From: VXNF01 sp964291305 | GTDB lineage: Bacteria > Actinomycetota > Acidimicrobiia > Acidimicrobiales > CATQHL01 | DNA length: 64,000 nucleotides | Direction of reading: 5' to 3' | Assembly (NCBI GenBank): GCA_964291305.2 | Contig: OZ219783.1 | Span: 992,001-1,056,000, forward strand | In this document: positions 36,032-44,587 of the stretch, one piece after another | How the letters are laid out: each line of letters opens with the position of its first letter | Numbering within the stretch: position 1 is the first letter of the stretch | The notes under the pieces: model-generated | Seen by the model: only the letters and a program-made list of their open reading frames with translations | Database searches by the model: none | Told to the model about the DNA's origin: nothing | Translations under genes and position numbers: made by a program

Positions 36032-36793
36032 TCACTGGGCTGGCCCGAAGGCCAGGTAGGAGTGCTGACCATCTTCGAGGCGTCGGGCTTCGATGCCGTA
36101 GACGGGTTCGAGGATTTCGCTTTGGAGGATGTCGGTGGGGCAGCCTTGGTGGACGATTCGGCCGTGGTCGAGCAGGGCGACGTGGTCGCAGTAGCGGCTG
36201 GCGAGGTTGAGGTCGTGGAGTACCACGATCGTGTCGAGTTGAAGGCGCCGTACGAGTGCCAGTATGTCGTGCTGGTAGCGGATGTCGAGGTGATTTGTGG
36301 GTTCGTCGAGGAGCATGATGGGGCTCTCTTGGGCGATGCAGCGGGCGATCATCGCCCGTTGACGCTCGCCTCCTGACAGTTCTTGGAGGCTACGGTCGGC
36401 GAATTCCGAGAGATCAACCAATGCCAGGGCGTCGGCCGCACTGCTGCGGTCGTGGTCGGTGAAGCTCTGGTGGTCTGCGCGATGGACGTGACGGCCGAGG
36501 AGCACGAATTCCCCGACGGTGATGTCGATCCCGCCGGTTGATGCGTCCTGAGCCACGACCGCGATTGAGCGGGCGACGGAGCGTTGCGGCATCGACCTGA
36601 TTGCGATGTCGTCGATTAGGACGGCGCCTCTCGCAGGACGGAGCATGCCGTAAAGGCAGCGAAGAAACGAGGATTTGCCGCTGCCGTTGGGACCGATGAG
36701 GCCCACTACCTGTCCGGGGCGCGTGTGGAGGTGCGCCCCGGACAGGACGTCGACCGCACCCAGCTGGAGGTGGATGTCAGTCGCGGTGAGCAT
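36032..36793 (-). CDS. ABC transporter ATPase, FecE/BtuD class
   Basis: 253-residue ATP-binding subunit of a siderophore/cobalamin-class importer. Walker A is GPNGSGKSS, the Q loop VVAQDAS, the signature LSGGERQRAMIA, Walker B IMLLDEPTNHLD, and the switch histidine is in VLHDLN. It is the last gene of the minus-strand unit, 6 bp after the binding-protein gene, and converges with the Fur-family gene. Confidence 0.93.
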   Translation of the reverse strand: MLTATDIHLQLGAVDVLSGAHLHTRPGQVVGLIGPNGSGKSSFLRCLYGMLRPARGAVLIDDIAIRSMPQRSVARSIAVVAQDASTGGIDITVGEFVLLGRHVHRADHQSFTDHDRSSAADALALVDLSEFADRSLQELSGGERQRAMIARCIAQESPIMLLDEPTNHLDIRYQHDILALVRRLQLDTIVVLHDLNLASRYCDHVALLDHGRIVHQGCPTDILQSEILEPVYGIEARRLEDGQHSYLAFGPAQ

Positions 36794-36799
36794 GGTCGG

Positions 36800-37879
36800 T
36801 CACTGGGTGATCTGGTCGCTGAGCTCGTTCAGTCCGTCGACGACGAGCGGTGTGGGCGGTTCGGCGTAGTTGAACAGGAGCGGGTAGACCGCACCGTCCA
36901 CCACTGCGGTGATGCTGTCGGCGCCGGGAAGGTCGGTCACCAGCGCGCTGATCTGCTCCGGCGTGTGGCCGGTGTCGTCGTAGAGCAGGACGAGAATCTC
37001 GGGGTCGCGGCCTATGACTTCTTCGATGGATATCTCCGGGACTCGTTCCGGGAGGTCTTCGAATACGTTGTCCATGCCCAGGGCAACCATCAGTGGGTGG
37101 ACCATACCGAGCGATGAGTAGGCGTAGATGGCGCTGCCGTCTGAGCTGACGTAGAGCGCAGCGGCGGTCTTGCCTTCGGCGATCGGCGCGTCGGCTGCTT
37201 CCGTTACCGTGGCCTCCAGGGCTGCCGCGTTGGCGTTGGCGATCTCGGTCGTGCCGAAGAGTGTCCCGTAGAAGCGGACCTCGTCCACGATGCTCTCGAA
37301 GGAAGGTGTGGGCGGGTTGTCACAGAACGGCGGCATGATGTAGAGCTGAATGCCGACATCGGCCATCGAATCGTGGGTTATCGTTGCGGTGTCGTAGCCG
37401 ATTACGAGGTCGGGCTCGAAGTTGATGATCTCCTCGACCGAAACCTCGACGCCGCCGGTGGAGGTGGCCTCGGCGATCAGGGCGGGGATGTCTTGGAGGA
37501 GGTCGAGTTCTTCTGCGGAGTAGTACTCCTCGGGGAAGTCTTCGATGCGCGCGATCACGCGGTCCATCGCCCCCGCGGCGAAGATCAAAGACGGTGCAGC
37601 GGCCTCCATCAACATGACTCGCTCCGGCGCGGCGTCGAGGGTGAACTCCATGCCACAGTTGGTGAAGGTCAACGGGAAGCCATCGTCGGCGGGGTCCTGC
37701 TCGTCGACCGTCCCTGCCACCTCGGCATCCCCGGTTGTGTCTTCGGCTGCCGGTGCTTCGGCTGCCGGTGTCGAGCTTGTGGCATCGGCGGAGTTGTCGC
37801 TGTCCCCGCAGGCCGCGGCGAACAGGCCTATCAGGGCGAGGAGAGCGATTGCTCGCAGGGTGACAAGTGATTGTTTCAT
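36800..37879 (-). CDS. ABC transporter substrate-binding lipoprotein (FecB/BtuF fold)
   Basis: 359 residues from an ATG at 37879 with AAAGGAAA upstream. Lipoprotein signal: ALLALIGLFAAACGDS, modified cysteine at residue 24. A Ser/Ala/Glu-rich linker leads into the periplasmic-binding domain: APERVMLMEAAAPSLIFAAG, INFEPDLVIGYDTATI, IGRDPEILVLLYDD. This fold binds chelated metals such as siderophores or cobalamin. The first ~48 residues are almost identical to those of the AztD-like protein upstream. The ligand is unknown; zinc-linked neighbours suggest a zinc chelate. Confidence 0.88.
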   Translation of the reverse strand: MKQSLVTLRAIALLALIGLFAAACGDSDNSADATSSTPAAEAPAAEDTTGDAEVAGTVDEQDPADDGFPLTFTNCGMEFTLDAAPERVMLMEAAAPSLIFAAGAMDRVIARIEDFPEEYYSAEELDLLQDIPALIAEATSTGGVEVSVEEIINFEPDLVIGYDTATITHDSMADVGIQLYIMPPFCDNPPTPSFESIVDEVRFYGTLFGTTEIANANAAALEATVTEAADAPIAEGKTAAALYVSSDGSAIYAYSSLGMVHPLMVALGMDNVFEDLPERVPEISIEEVIGRDPEILVLLYDDTGHTPEQISALVTDLPGADSITAVVDGAVYPLLFNYAEPPTPLVVDGLNELSDQITQ

Positions 37880-38099
37880 GGGTTTCCTTTCTGAATGTTT
37901 CATAGATTTCTTTTCGTCCGCGCGGGCGCGTTTAGGTGTTGACGAGACCCACGATGCGACGCCTCGGGTGCCGAACAACTCGCCACGGCGCAACCAGCTC
38001 GACTGAGCCATGCCCCTTCGCAGCTGAGACCACTCATGGGTGCCGTTACGGGCGGGTCGGGGCGGTCGGCTCGTGTCCCCAGCGGCTCTCTGTGTGCCG

Positions 38100-39581
38100 C
38101 TATGCGTCGGCGACCCCGACGAAGGCCAGGCTCGACGGCGCGCCGCCGAGTTCCCACTCCTCCTCGATCTCCATGTGTTCAAGGTGGACCCCGAGGACAC
38201 GACCGCTGTTCGGGTCGGCGACATACATCATCTCGTCGACGACGATGATCGCGGGCGTGGGCGTTCCGAACACCATCTCGAACGGGTCGACGAGCTGCAT
38301 GCTCCCGACCTCCCTCCCGTGGTCAGCGTCGAACGCCCGGAGAATGCCGTCAGCGGCGAGCATGTAGAAGACGTCGCCATCGCTTGAGAACGCAGCAGAT
38401 GCACTGGACTCCGGGAACACTTCGCGCATCTCAGCGTTGAGGACGTCGACCATCCAGACCCCGCCGAGGAGAATCGCGTCGCCCTCGAACACCGTGGCGG
38501 GAGCGAAGAAGTTGTCGCTCTCAGGGTGCCCGTAGTACCGCCCCATCGACAGGTTTCCGCCCGTCTCCTCCGGATAGGGAATGATCTCGTGCTCGTACTG
38601 TCCGTCTTCCGACTGCAGAAACAGGACACCGTTGAGGCAGCCAAAGACAGCGCCGTGTGCGTTCTCTGATTCGCCGTGCAGGCTGGTGCAGCCCTCGTTC
38701 GCTGCGTCGTAGACGACCTCTCCGTCGAAGGTGCGCACTTCGACACCGGACGGTAGGCATCCCCAGGTGCCTGGGATGAACTGCGGACAGTCGGGGGCGT
38801 TGGCGCTATGGATGACGTGGTCCTCGGAGATGACGAACGCCGTCCCGTGCTGGGGCCCTGCCTCGAGCACGATCGGTTCGTAGTCGCCATCGGAGCTAGC
38901 AAGGTCTTCCTCGTTGATCAGGACGACGTGACCGTTCGTGTCGTTGAAGATCGCGGACCAGCCGTGGCTGTTGACATGGTGAACCGGCCATTCCTCGACG
39001 ATCTCAAGCTCGTGACGAGCGACCGGCTGCTGTATGAGGTCATAGTGGTCGTCGTGCGGGACAGCGAAGGTGCCGCCGTCGAAGATGTGGATGCGGTCGT
39101 CGCCGTCCTCCGGTCCGCGGGCCAAGGCAATGGCGTACCGACCGGTCGGGCTGGCGTACATGATCGCGTTGGGTGCAGCGACCTCGAAGGCTCCGACTTC
39201 GAGGTCTCCAGTTGTGAGGTCGAGGACGGAGAGGTGAGCTTCTACCGCATCGGCAACGAGTAGACGGCCCAATGGCGTCTGCGCATGATCTTCTTCGGTG
39301 TCGCCTGCGCCTTCCTCGTCCTGATCGCCGTCTTCTTCAGCGGTCGCGTCCGTTGTCGACTGGTCCTCTGCTTCGGTGGTCTCAGTCTGGGAGTCGCTGG
39401 TTCCTGCAGAGTCCGGCTCCGCCGCCTCGTCCTCCCCCGCACTGTCCCCTGCCGGTGCTTCGGCTGCCGGTGTCGAGCTTGTGGCATCGGCGGAGTTGTC
39501 GCTGTCCCCGCAGGCCATGGCGAACAGGCCTATCAGGGCGAGGAGAGCGATTGCTCGCAGCGTGACAAGTGGTTGTTTCAT
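38100..39581 (-). CDS. AztD-like secreted zinc metallochaperone (beta-propeller lipoprotein)
   Basis: 493 residues from an ATG at 39581 with AAAGGAAA upstream; an upstream in-frame ATG at 39647 lies in a duplicated leader. The lipoprotein cysteine is residue 24 (LIGLFAMACGDS). An acidic linker of ~80 residues precedes a propeller with GRLLVADAVEAHLSVLDL, PTGRYAIALARG, the metal-rich VPHDDHYDL, PVHHVNSHGWSAIFND and GPQHGTAF. This resembles AztD, which hands zinc to an ABC importer in Paracoccus and actinobacteria. It sits between permease and binding protein. The AztD assignment rests on motif resemblance. Confidence 0.7.
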   Translation of the reverse strand: MKQPLVTLRAIALLALIGLFAMACGDSDNSADATSSTPAAEAPAGDSAGEDEAAEPDSAGTSDSQTETTEAEDQSTTDATAEEDGDQDEEGAGDTEEDHAQTPLGRLLVADAVEAHLSVLDLTTGDLEVGAFEVAAPNAIMYASPTGRYAIALARGPEDGDDRIHIFDGGTFAVPHDDHYDLIQQPVARHELEIVEEWPVHHVNSHGWSAIFNDTNGHVVLINEEDLASSDGDYEPIVLEAGPQHGTAFVISEDHVIHSANAPDCPQFIPGTWGCLPSGVEVRTFDGEVVYDAANEGCTSLHGESENAHGAVFGCLNGVLFLQSEDGQYEHEIIPYPEETGGNLSMGRYYGHPESDNFFAPATVFEGDAILLGGVWMVDVLNAEMREVFPESSASAAFSSDGDVFYMLAADGILRAFDADHGREVGSMQLVDPFEMVFGTPTPAIIVVDEMMYVADPNSGRVLGVHLEHMEIEEEWELGGAPSSLAFVGVADA

Positions 39582-39674
39582 GGGTTTCCTTTCGTGCGCG
39601 CGGGCGCGCTCAGTCGGTGTGGGGGAGCTTGGGGATGGTTGTTCCATGGGTTTCCTTTCGTGCGCGCGGCGCGT

Positions 39675-40763
39675 TTAGGCGTTGTGGGGGAGCTTGCGGA
39701 CAAGGGCGATCAGCACGGGGGCGCCGATCGCGCCGGTGACGACACCGATCGGGAGTTCGCGGGGCTGGAGGGCCATCCGTGCGGCGACATCGGCCCAGAC
39801 CAGCATGAGGGCTCCGAGCGCAGTGGCAGCAGGAATGAGGTGGCGATGGACCGGACCGACGAGTCGGCGCGCAATGTGGGGGGCGGCGAGTCCAACGAAC
39901 CCGATCCCTCCCGACAACGAGACGGCGAAGCCCACACCCAACGCAACTACGACGACCAGCACCAGCCGAGTGCGAGCAGGGTCGACCCCGCTGGCCATGG
40001 CGGTCTCGTCGCCCAGGGCGAGCAGGTCGAGTCGACGCCGCCACCAGAACACGACGGCGATGCCGGCGCTCATGCCGATGTAGCCGAGGGGCAGCGTCGA
40101 CCATTCGGCGTTGGCGAGCGACCCGAGGAGCCAGAACATCACCGCGCGGGCGCTCTCGGCGCTCTCCGCAAACAGGATCAAGAGGCTGGTAATGGCGCTC
40201 AACAGGTAGCTCACTGCCAAGCCAGCGATCAGCATCCGCGACGGTGTGATCTGGCCGGTCGACCGTGCAAGGGTCAGCACTAGCGCAAGCGCACCGAGGG
40301 CCCCGAAGAACGCCATCAGCGACACCGAGTTGGTGCCCAGTCCGGCTCCGATGCCGAACAAGATTGCTGCCGCCGCACCTGTCGACGCCCCCGATGTGAC
40401 GCCGAGGATGTAGGGCTCAGCCAGAGGGTTCCTGACCAGGGCCTGCAACGCTGCACCGGCGACACCCAGAGCGGCACCCACGATCGCTCCAAGCAACACC
40501 CTTGGCAGGCGCACCTCCCAGATGATTGCATCGTGGGTTCGTGCCCATGTTGCTTCCCCGGGTATGCCGATGGTGTGGTGGCCGATGACCTTCAGCACCG
40601 TGGCTGGGGCAACCTGTACCGGGCCCAGCCCGATGGCTACCACCACCGAGGCCAGAGCGGTCAGCGCCAGGGCGACGAGGGCCAGCCGGCGGCTCCAGAC
40701 CCAGCCGATGCCCGCCGCCGGCTTGGTCTGGTCGATGGTGACCGGTTTGAGTTGGGTGGTCAT
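39675..40763 (-). CDS. FecCD-family ABC transporter permease
   Basis: 362-residue membrane subunit of a siderophore/cobalamin-class importer, with about nine or ten hydrophobic segments. Typical motifs: RLPRVLLGAIVGAALGVAGA, RNPLAEPYILGVTSGASTGA, GGIGFVGLAAPHIARRLVGP and GALMLVWADVAARM. It is first in the minus-strand order permease, AztD-like, binding protein, ATPase, about 110 bp behind operator 2. AztD systems described so far use ZnuB-type permeases, so the FecCD class is unusual here. Confidence 0.92.
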   Translation of the reverse strand: MTTQLKPVTIDQTKPAAGIGWVWSRRLALVALALTALASVVVAIGLGPVQVAPATVLKVIGHHTIGIPGEATWARTHDAIIWEVRLPRVLLGAIVGAALGVAGAALQALVRNPLAEPYILGVTSGASTGAAAAILFGIGAGLGTNSVSLMAFFGALGALALVLTLARSTGQITPSRMLIAGLAVSYLLSAITSLLILFAESAESARAVMFWLLGSLANAEWSTLPLGYIGMSAGIAVVFWWRRRLDLLALGDETAMASGVDPARTRLVLVVVVALGVGFAVSLSGGIGFVGLAAPHIARRLVGPVHRHLIPAATALGALMLVWADVAARMALQPRELPIGVVTGAIGAPVLIALVRKLPHNA

Positions 40764-40855
40764 CGGCAGCGAGGAACCGGTTTGACCGCCATCACGATCC
40801 GATCAGCGACGCTGCACTCGACTATCTCGACGCGCCCAGCCTCCAGCAATTGCAT
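40760..40855 (-). CDS. Possible 31-residue leader peptide coupled to the permease
   Basis: The small frame MQLLEAGRVEIVECSVADR to PVPRCR ends in a TGA that overlaps the permease ATG (ATGA). It begins 20 bases from operator 2. There is no Shine-Dalgarno, so translation would need a leaderless transcript. Two cysteines could bind metal. It may equally be chance. Confidence 0.3.
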   Translation of the reverse strand: MQLLEAGRVEIVECSVADRIVMAVKPVPRCR

Positions 40856-40874
40856 CGCCGCACTCTAGCCAGAT

Positions 40875-40893
40875 AATAGGAATAGTTCCTATT
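40875..40893. promoter_or_regulatory. Candidate Zur operator 2 (perfect palindrome)
   Basis: AATAGGAATAGTTCCTATT has two perfect 8-base arms around TAG. It lies between the minus-strand ABC unit (start 40763) and the plus-strand VOC gene (41008). It matches operator 1 at 14 of 19 positions. Confidence 0.65.
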
Positions 40894-41007
40894 CGTATTT
40901 CCGACGATTGACTCTTCGCTCGAGTCGCAGGGGAGATGTTGGCTCTGGTCGGCGCTCACCGGCGCGTCCCTCTGCGCGAACCAGAATGATGGGTCTTGAA
41001 CAGGTGA

Positions 41008-41592
41008 ATGCCTACATATCGACCAGCTCGGCGCGCCAGAGTAGCGTGGTCGGTAGTGGGTGCTGACGGGTTCCGGTTGGGTCGACTCGACCACGTGCAT
41101 GTTCGTGTGCCGGACCGTGCCGAGGCGGCAGCGTGGTACCAAGCACATCTGGGCTTCGAGCCGGTCGAGCGATTCGACTTCTGGGCGACGGGGTTTGACG
41201 GTGGTCCATTGCAGATCTCTGCTGACGGTGGGGCCACGACGCTCGCTCTTTTCGAGGCGAGCGCTGCGCACCCCATGGAGCCGCTGCGTCAGGGAGTTGC
41301 GTTCAGTGTGGATGCTGACTCGTTCGCTGTCTTCATCCGTGCCTTACCAGGTGAGATTTGTGCGCCCTCCGGCGAGCAGCTCACTCCGCAGCACGTGATC
41401 GATTTCGACCTGTGCTGGGCTATCGACCTGGCTGATCCGTGGGGCAACGTCTACGAGCTCAACTGCTACGACTACGTAACGGTCCACCGGCAACTGATCA
41501 AGGTCGACGGCGTCAAGCCGCGTCGGTATTGGCCTCGTGAACTCCATGACGCGTACATCGAAGGTGCTAAGTCCGGTCTCCCACATAGATAA
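41008..41592 (+). CDS. VOC (glyoxalase/dioxygenase)-family protein
   Basis: 194 residues. One vicinal-oxygen-chelate domain: GRLDHVHVRVPDRAEAAAWY, HLGFEPVERFDFW, LALFEASAAHP and AIDLADPWGNVYELNCYDY, with the metal-binding H and E positions retained. The ATG at 41008 lacks a strong Shine-Dalgarno; the GTG at 41050 is an alternative. Substrate cannot be predicted. It is divergent from the zinc ABC unit across operator 2. Confidence 0.8.
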   Translation: MPTYRPARRARVAWSVVGADGFRLGRLDHVHVRVPDRAEAAAWYQAHLGFEPVERFDFWATGFDGGPLQISADGGATTLALFEASAAHPMEPLRQGVAFSVDADSFAVFIRALPGEICAPSGEQLTPQHVIDFDLCWAIDLADPWGNVYELNCYDYVTVHRQLIKVDGVKPRRYWPRELHDAYIEGAKSGLPHR

Positions 41593-41620
41593 AGGTCGCT
41601 CCGGGGGCCGAATTCATCGT

Positions 41621-41785
41621 CCACGCCAGGACCTCCCGCTCCCAGATGCATCGATCGATGTCGTCATCTCAACTGCGCCATTCAACCTTGCCCCCGACAA
41701 GAAGCCCATTTTCGACGAGATGGCACGCGTGCTGCGTCCCCGAGGACGAGTCGCAGTCTCAGACATCGTTGCCGACAACGAGTTC
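41621..41785 (+). pseudogene. Fragment of an ArsM-like SAM methyltransferase
   Basis: A ~55-residue stretch (QDLPLPDASIDVVIS, FNLAPDKKPIFDEMARVLRP, RGRVAVSDIV) matches the central part of arsenite/UbiE-type methyltransferases. There is no N-terminal AdoMet loop before it, and the frame runs into vapC antisense sequence after it. It is a remnant, probably left by deletion between the VOC gene and vapBC. Confidence 0.6.
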
Positions 41786-41790
41786 GCTGT

Positions 41791-42204
41791 TCAACTCCCG
41801 GCGGTGTTGAGGCGTTCGACTGGCTGGCCGGTGATCTCTGCGATCAGTTCGAAGTCCTTGTCGAGGTGGAGCACCGTGAGCTGAGCAAGCTCGGCTGTTG
41901 CGGCGATCAGCAGGTCGGGGATCGAAGGCGCCCGGTGCTGGCCGCGATTCGCCAGTAGTGCTTGGATTTCGAGTGCACGGTCTTCGACTCTGGGAGTGAG
42001 GTACTCCACGGGCATGAATGTGAGGGGTGATTCGCAGCTGAGGGTCCTGTGATCCTCGGCCGAGCGCGCTGAGTAGCCAACCTCCAGTCGCGTGACGTTG
42101 CAGATGCGGACGAGTCCTCGCTTGATGCGTTCGGCCCATTCGCTGGCGTTGGTGGCAATGTGGAGCCGCCCGATGGCCGATTTGTCAATGAGCCAGATCT
42201 TCAC
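41791..42204 (-). CDS. vapC: PIN-domain ribonuclease toxin VapC
   Basis: 137-residue PIN-domain RNase, toxin of a VapBC pair. Acidic active-site positions lie in WLIDKSAIGRL (D7), VTRLEVGYSA and PSIPDLLIAATA, with LHLDKDFELIA near the end. It overlaps vapB by 4 bp in the usual antitoxin-first order. Targets are unknown; VapC toxins commonly cut tRNA or rRNA. Confidence 0.9.
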   Translation of the reverse strand: MKIWLIDKSAIGRLHIATNASEWAERIKRGLVRICNVTRLEVGYSARSAEDHRTLSCESPLTFMPVEYLTPRVEDRALEIQALLANRGQHRAPSIPDLLIAATAELAQLTVLHLDKDFELIAEITGQPVERLNTAGS

Positions 42205-42422
42205 GACCAGGCTTCGGACATGACTGTCGGATCATTGAGATCGTCGGTGAGTGCTGCGAGCCGTTCAAGCTGTTCGACGCTGACCGGGTTAGCGCCGACG
42301 ACTCGTTCGCGCTCGAGTGCTCGGCGGAGGTACTCGTTTCGTGAGAGTCCGACTCGCTTCGCCTTGGCGTCGATTTCTGCCAGCACCTCGTCAGGGACAT
42401 CTCGGATCAGGATGTTGGTCAT
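42201..42422 (-). CDS. vapB: Ribbon-helix-helix antitoxin VapB
   Basis: 73 residues. The N-terminal ribbon-helix-helix DNA-binding part (ILIRDVPDEVLAEIDAKAKR, GLSRNEYLRRAL) is followed by a toxin-binding tail (LTDDLNDPTVMSEAW). It overlaps vapC by 4 bp and the upstream small gene by 32 bp. Confidence 0.88.
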   Translation of the reverse strand: MTNILIRDVPDEVLAEIDAKAKRVGLSRNEYLRRALERERVVGANPVSVEQLERLAALTDDLNDPTVMSEAWS

Positions 42423-42657
42423 GGCTACCTCTGTTGATATCTAACGATATCACCTGCTGCAGTAGACTCCTACCAAGGCCTTCAGCGTGCTCGCAGAGGG
42501 CCTCTAGCTGGGCGGCCTCGTATATCCGGCGACGGTCCTCGGGTGAAGAGGCCAAAAGCAGTGCCACTAAGTCGGCGAGGTTCTGGTCAACCTCGGATCT
42601 CGTCTTCGGTCGTGCCCCGCCGGCTGTTGCTTCTCCGTTTATTCGGATCACGTTCAA
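42391..42657 (-). CDS. Small hypothetical protein between rloB and vapB
   Basis: 88 residues, starting at an ATG that overlaps the rloB stop by 4 bp (ATGA) and ending inside the vapB start region. Sequence features: a charged start (RPKTRSEVDQNL), a hydrophobic helix (LADLVALLLAS), and PEDRRRIYEAAQLEALCEHA. No family recognised. The coupling argues that it is translated and links the RloAB and VapBC modules. Confidence 0.5.
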   Translation of the reverse strand: MNVIRINGEATAGGARPKTRSEVDQNLADLVALLLASSPEDRRRIYEAAQLEALCEHAEGLGRSLLQQVISLDINRGSHDQHPDPRCP

Positions 42658-43250
42658 TACACGAGCTTGTCAATCAGTTCCCAGACGTTGGAACTCGGGT
42701 TGGCATCGGGGTTGGAGCCGTTGGCCAGATGTCGCTTTTGCAGATCCTGGGCGCGTTTCTTAGCATCGCCGTAGCTCGCAAGGAGTGCGTCGACGGTGGT
42801 GGGTTTGAGACGCTTTGAATCGATAATTCCGAGTTTTGCTGCTAGGCGTTGGGCTGAGTGACAGTCGATGTGGGCAGTCTGATCTTGGCAGTGGAGGATG
42901 AGCCAGATCTCGAAGCAGGGGTTGGAGAGGGCGATACCTATGTTGCTCTGTCGCGCCTCGTGGATGGCCTGGGCGAGTTTGGGGTGTTGGTCGACATCGA
43001 AGACACACCAGATCTCGTCGAAGTCCAGACCCTTTCCGTCGCGGGTCTTTCGGTTGGCTCGTTGGTGGTCGCGGGCGCGCTGTACGAGGCTCAGCGGCGC
43101 CATACCCGAGTCAGCGAAGTCGACGTGGGTGTCGCTGCTCCGCCGTGCCCACTGAGCAAGGTACCCGGGTTCGGTTACGGTGCCTTCGGTGAGGACTCGG
43201 ATGACGCGCCGCGGTTCTCTTCTGGCTGTGATTCGGCGGGGTCGGCTCAT
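42654..43250 (-). CDS. rloB: RloB/AbiLii-family protein
   Basis: 198-residue partner of RloA. Family features: RVIRVLTEGTVTEPGYLAQW, DEIWCVFDVDQHPKL (Toprim-like aspartates), IALSNPCFEIWLILHC and SNVWELIDKLV. RloAB/AbiL pairs are anti-phage abortive-infection modules, probably with RloB as nuclease-like effector. Its start overlaps the rloA stop by 4 bp. Confidence 0.85.
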   Translation of the reverse strand: MSRPRRITARREPRRVIRVLTEGTVTEPGYLAQWARRSSDTHVDFADSGMAPLSLVQRARDHQRANRKTRDGKGLDFDEIWCVFDVDQHPKLAQAIHEARQSNIGIALSNPCFEIWLILHCQDQTAHIDCHSAQRLAAKLGIIDSKRLKPTTVDALLASYGDAKKRAQDLQKRHLANGSNPDANPSSNVWELIDKLVY

Positions 43251-44587
43251 GTGGCGACGAGATCAAGTCCGGCGCGGACCTCGCTTGGGTCCACAACGGG
43301 AACTGCACCATACCGACCCTTCAGATAGCGGCGACCGAGCGCCTCATCGCGGCGCGGCCTGAAGTCGAAGAGTGAGTAGATACTGGTTGCGCCCTCGAGG
43401 TCCTTTTGTGTAAACCAGATTTGGTCTCGGCCAAGGATGCCTTGGTCAGAGTCGCCCAGCACGCTGACATCGTGTGCATTGAAGATCAGCTGCGCGCATC
43501 GCGGGTTGAGCCCAGGATTCTGGAACATCTCGACAAGTAGGGAGACGAGATGGGGGTGCAAACTGGCATCGAGTTCGTCGACTAGCAGAACGTGGCCCTC
43601 GTCGAGTGCATCGAGGACGGGCCCGACGAGACCTACCCAAACCATAGTGCCCTCCGACTCGAACTCAGGGTCGAGCGCTACATCGCCAGAGGCTCCACGG
43701 TGCTTCAGCCGCACGGTGTCAGCGAAGACGATATTGCTGTCTTCATCTGAGGTTTCGGGATCTCCCTCTTCACCTTGCAGGATTCGCAACGCGCGCTGTA
43801 AACGTGCTGCGACTTGAGGATCAACGCTGGCCTGCTCAATGTCGTTGACCCCGAGGTCTGCAGCGCGTAAGAGTGCCATCACGCGTTCCTTGGCTTCGGG
43901 GTCTTTGACGAGTTCGGCAGTGCGGGCCGATCGGGGGCCGCGGTTCTCGAACTGGGCGAGGCTCAGGTTGTGGAGGAACCATTGGAATAAAGGTGCGAAC
44001 TGTTCATCGTCGGCGGCACCGGCAACCGACAGCAGGAGTGCGTTGTCGCGTACGAACTGTTGGAGAGCGCGGCCGGCGGGGCGGAACGGTGGACCGAAGG
44101 TGACCTCGTCTTGGGTGCGGTTGAAGACCAGCGCCTTTCGGCCATTGGGGTAGTAGTAGGCGTACTCACCGAGGACGCGTTCGTCGTCCACCTCAAATCC
44201 GTATTGCCAGTGGACGCCGTGCAGGATGATTTCGACTTCGAAGCGGCTCGGCTTCGTGCTGCAGGCGTCGTCGAGCGCGAAGGGACTGCGGTAGATCCCG
44301 CTTGAACGTGTACCGCTCCGGAACGAGTTGACCACAATTGCCCGAATGTCGGCCATCGCGAACAGCATGGTGGATTTTCCTGAAGCATTGGCACCGAACA
44401 CACCGGCGGCCGGGAGGACACCGGTGGGTGTCTTGAAGGACCGGGTATGGAGTTCGCGCCGGATGTCCTCGCGGGCGAGGCGGGTGGAGAGCAACGAGAA
44501 AGTGAACTCGTCGCGGTAGGAACGCACGTTGGAGGCGGTGAACGACAACAACGCGCTAGGGGGAGGCGATGTCCTTTGAGTGCTCAT
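43247..44587 (-). CDS. rloA: RloA/AbiLi-family AAA ATPase
   Basis: 446 residues from an ATG at 44587 (AAGGAC upstream); a start 12 codons earlier is less likely. SMC/OLD-like ATPase: FTASNVRSYRDEFTFSLL, Walker A VFGANASGKSTML, and Walker B VLLVDELDASLHPHL with the downstream IFNAHDVSVLG. It is the regulatory ATPase of the RloAB defence pair. The upstream 44588-44897 region is AT-rich and serves as its promoter and that of the DUF222 gene. Confidence 0.88.
   Translation of the reverse strand: MSTQRTSPPPSALLSFTASNVRSYRDEFTFSLLSTRLAREDIRRELHTRSFKTPTGVLPAAGVFGANASGKSTMLFAMADIRAIVVNSFRSGTRSSGIYRSPFALDDACSTKPSRFEVEIILHGVHWQYGFEVDDERVLGEYAYYYPNGRKALVFNRTQDEVTFGPPFRPAGRALQQFVRDNALLLSVAGAADDEQFAPLFQWFLHNLSLAQFENRGPRSARTAELVKDPEAKERVMALLRAADLGVNDIEQASVDPQVAARLQRALRILQGEEGDPETSDEDSNIVFADTVRLKHRGASGDVALDPEFESEGTMVWVGLVGPVLDALDEGHVLLVDELDASLHPHLVSLLVEMFQNPGLNPRCAQLIFNAHDVSVLGDSDQGILGRDQIWFTQKDLEGATSIYSLFDFRPRRDEALGRRYLKGRYGAVPVVDPSEVRAGLDLVAT

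Noticed and set aside
39285..40283. 332-codon plus-strand frame opposite the AztD-like and permease genes
   Set aside because: It is antisense to two genes with clear domain motifs and has no recognisable domain of its own.
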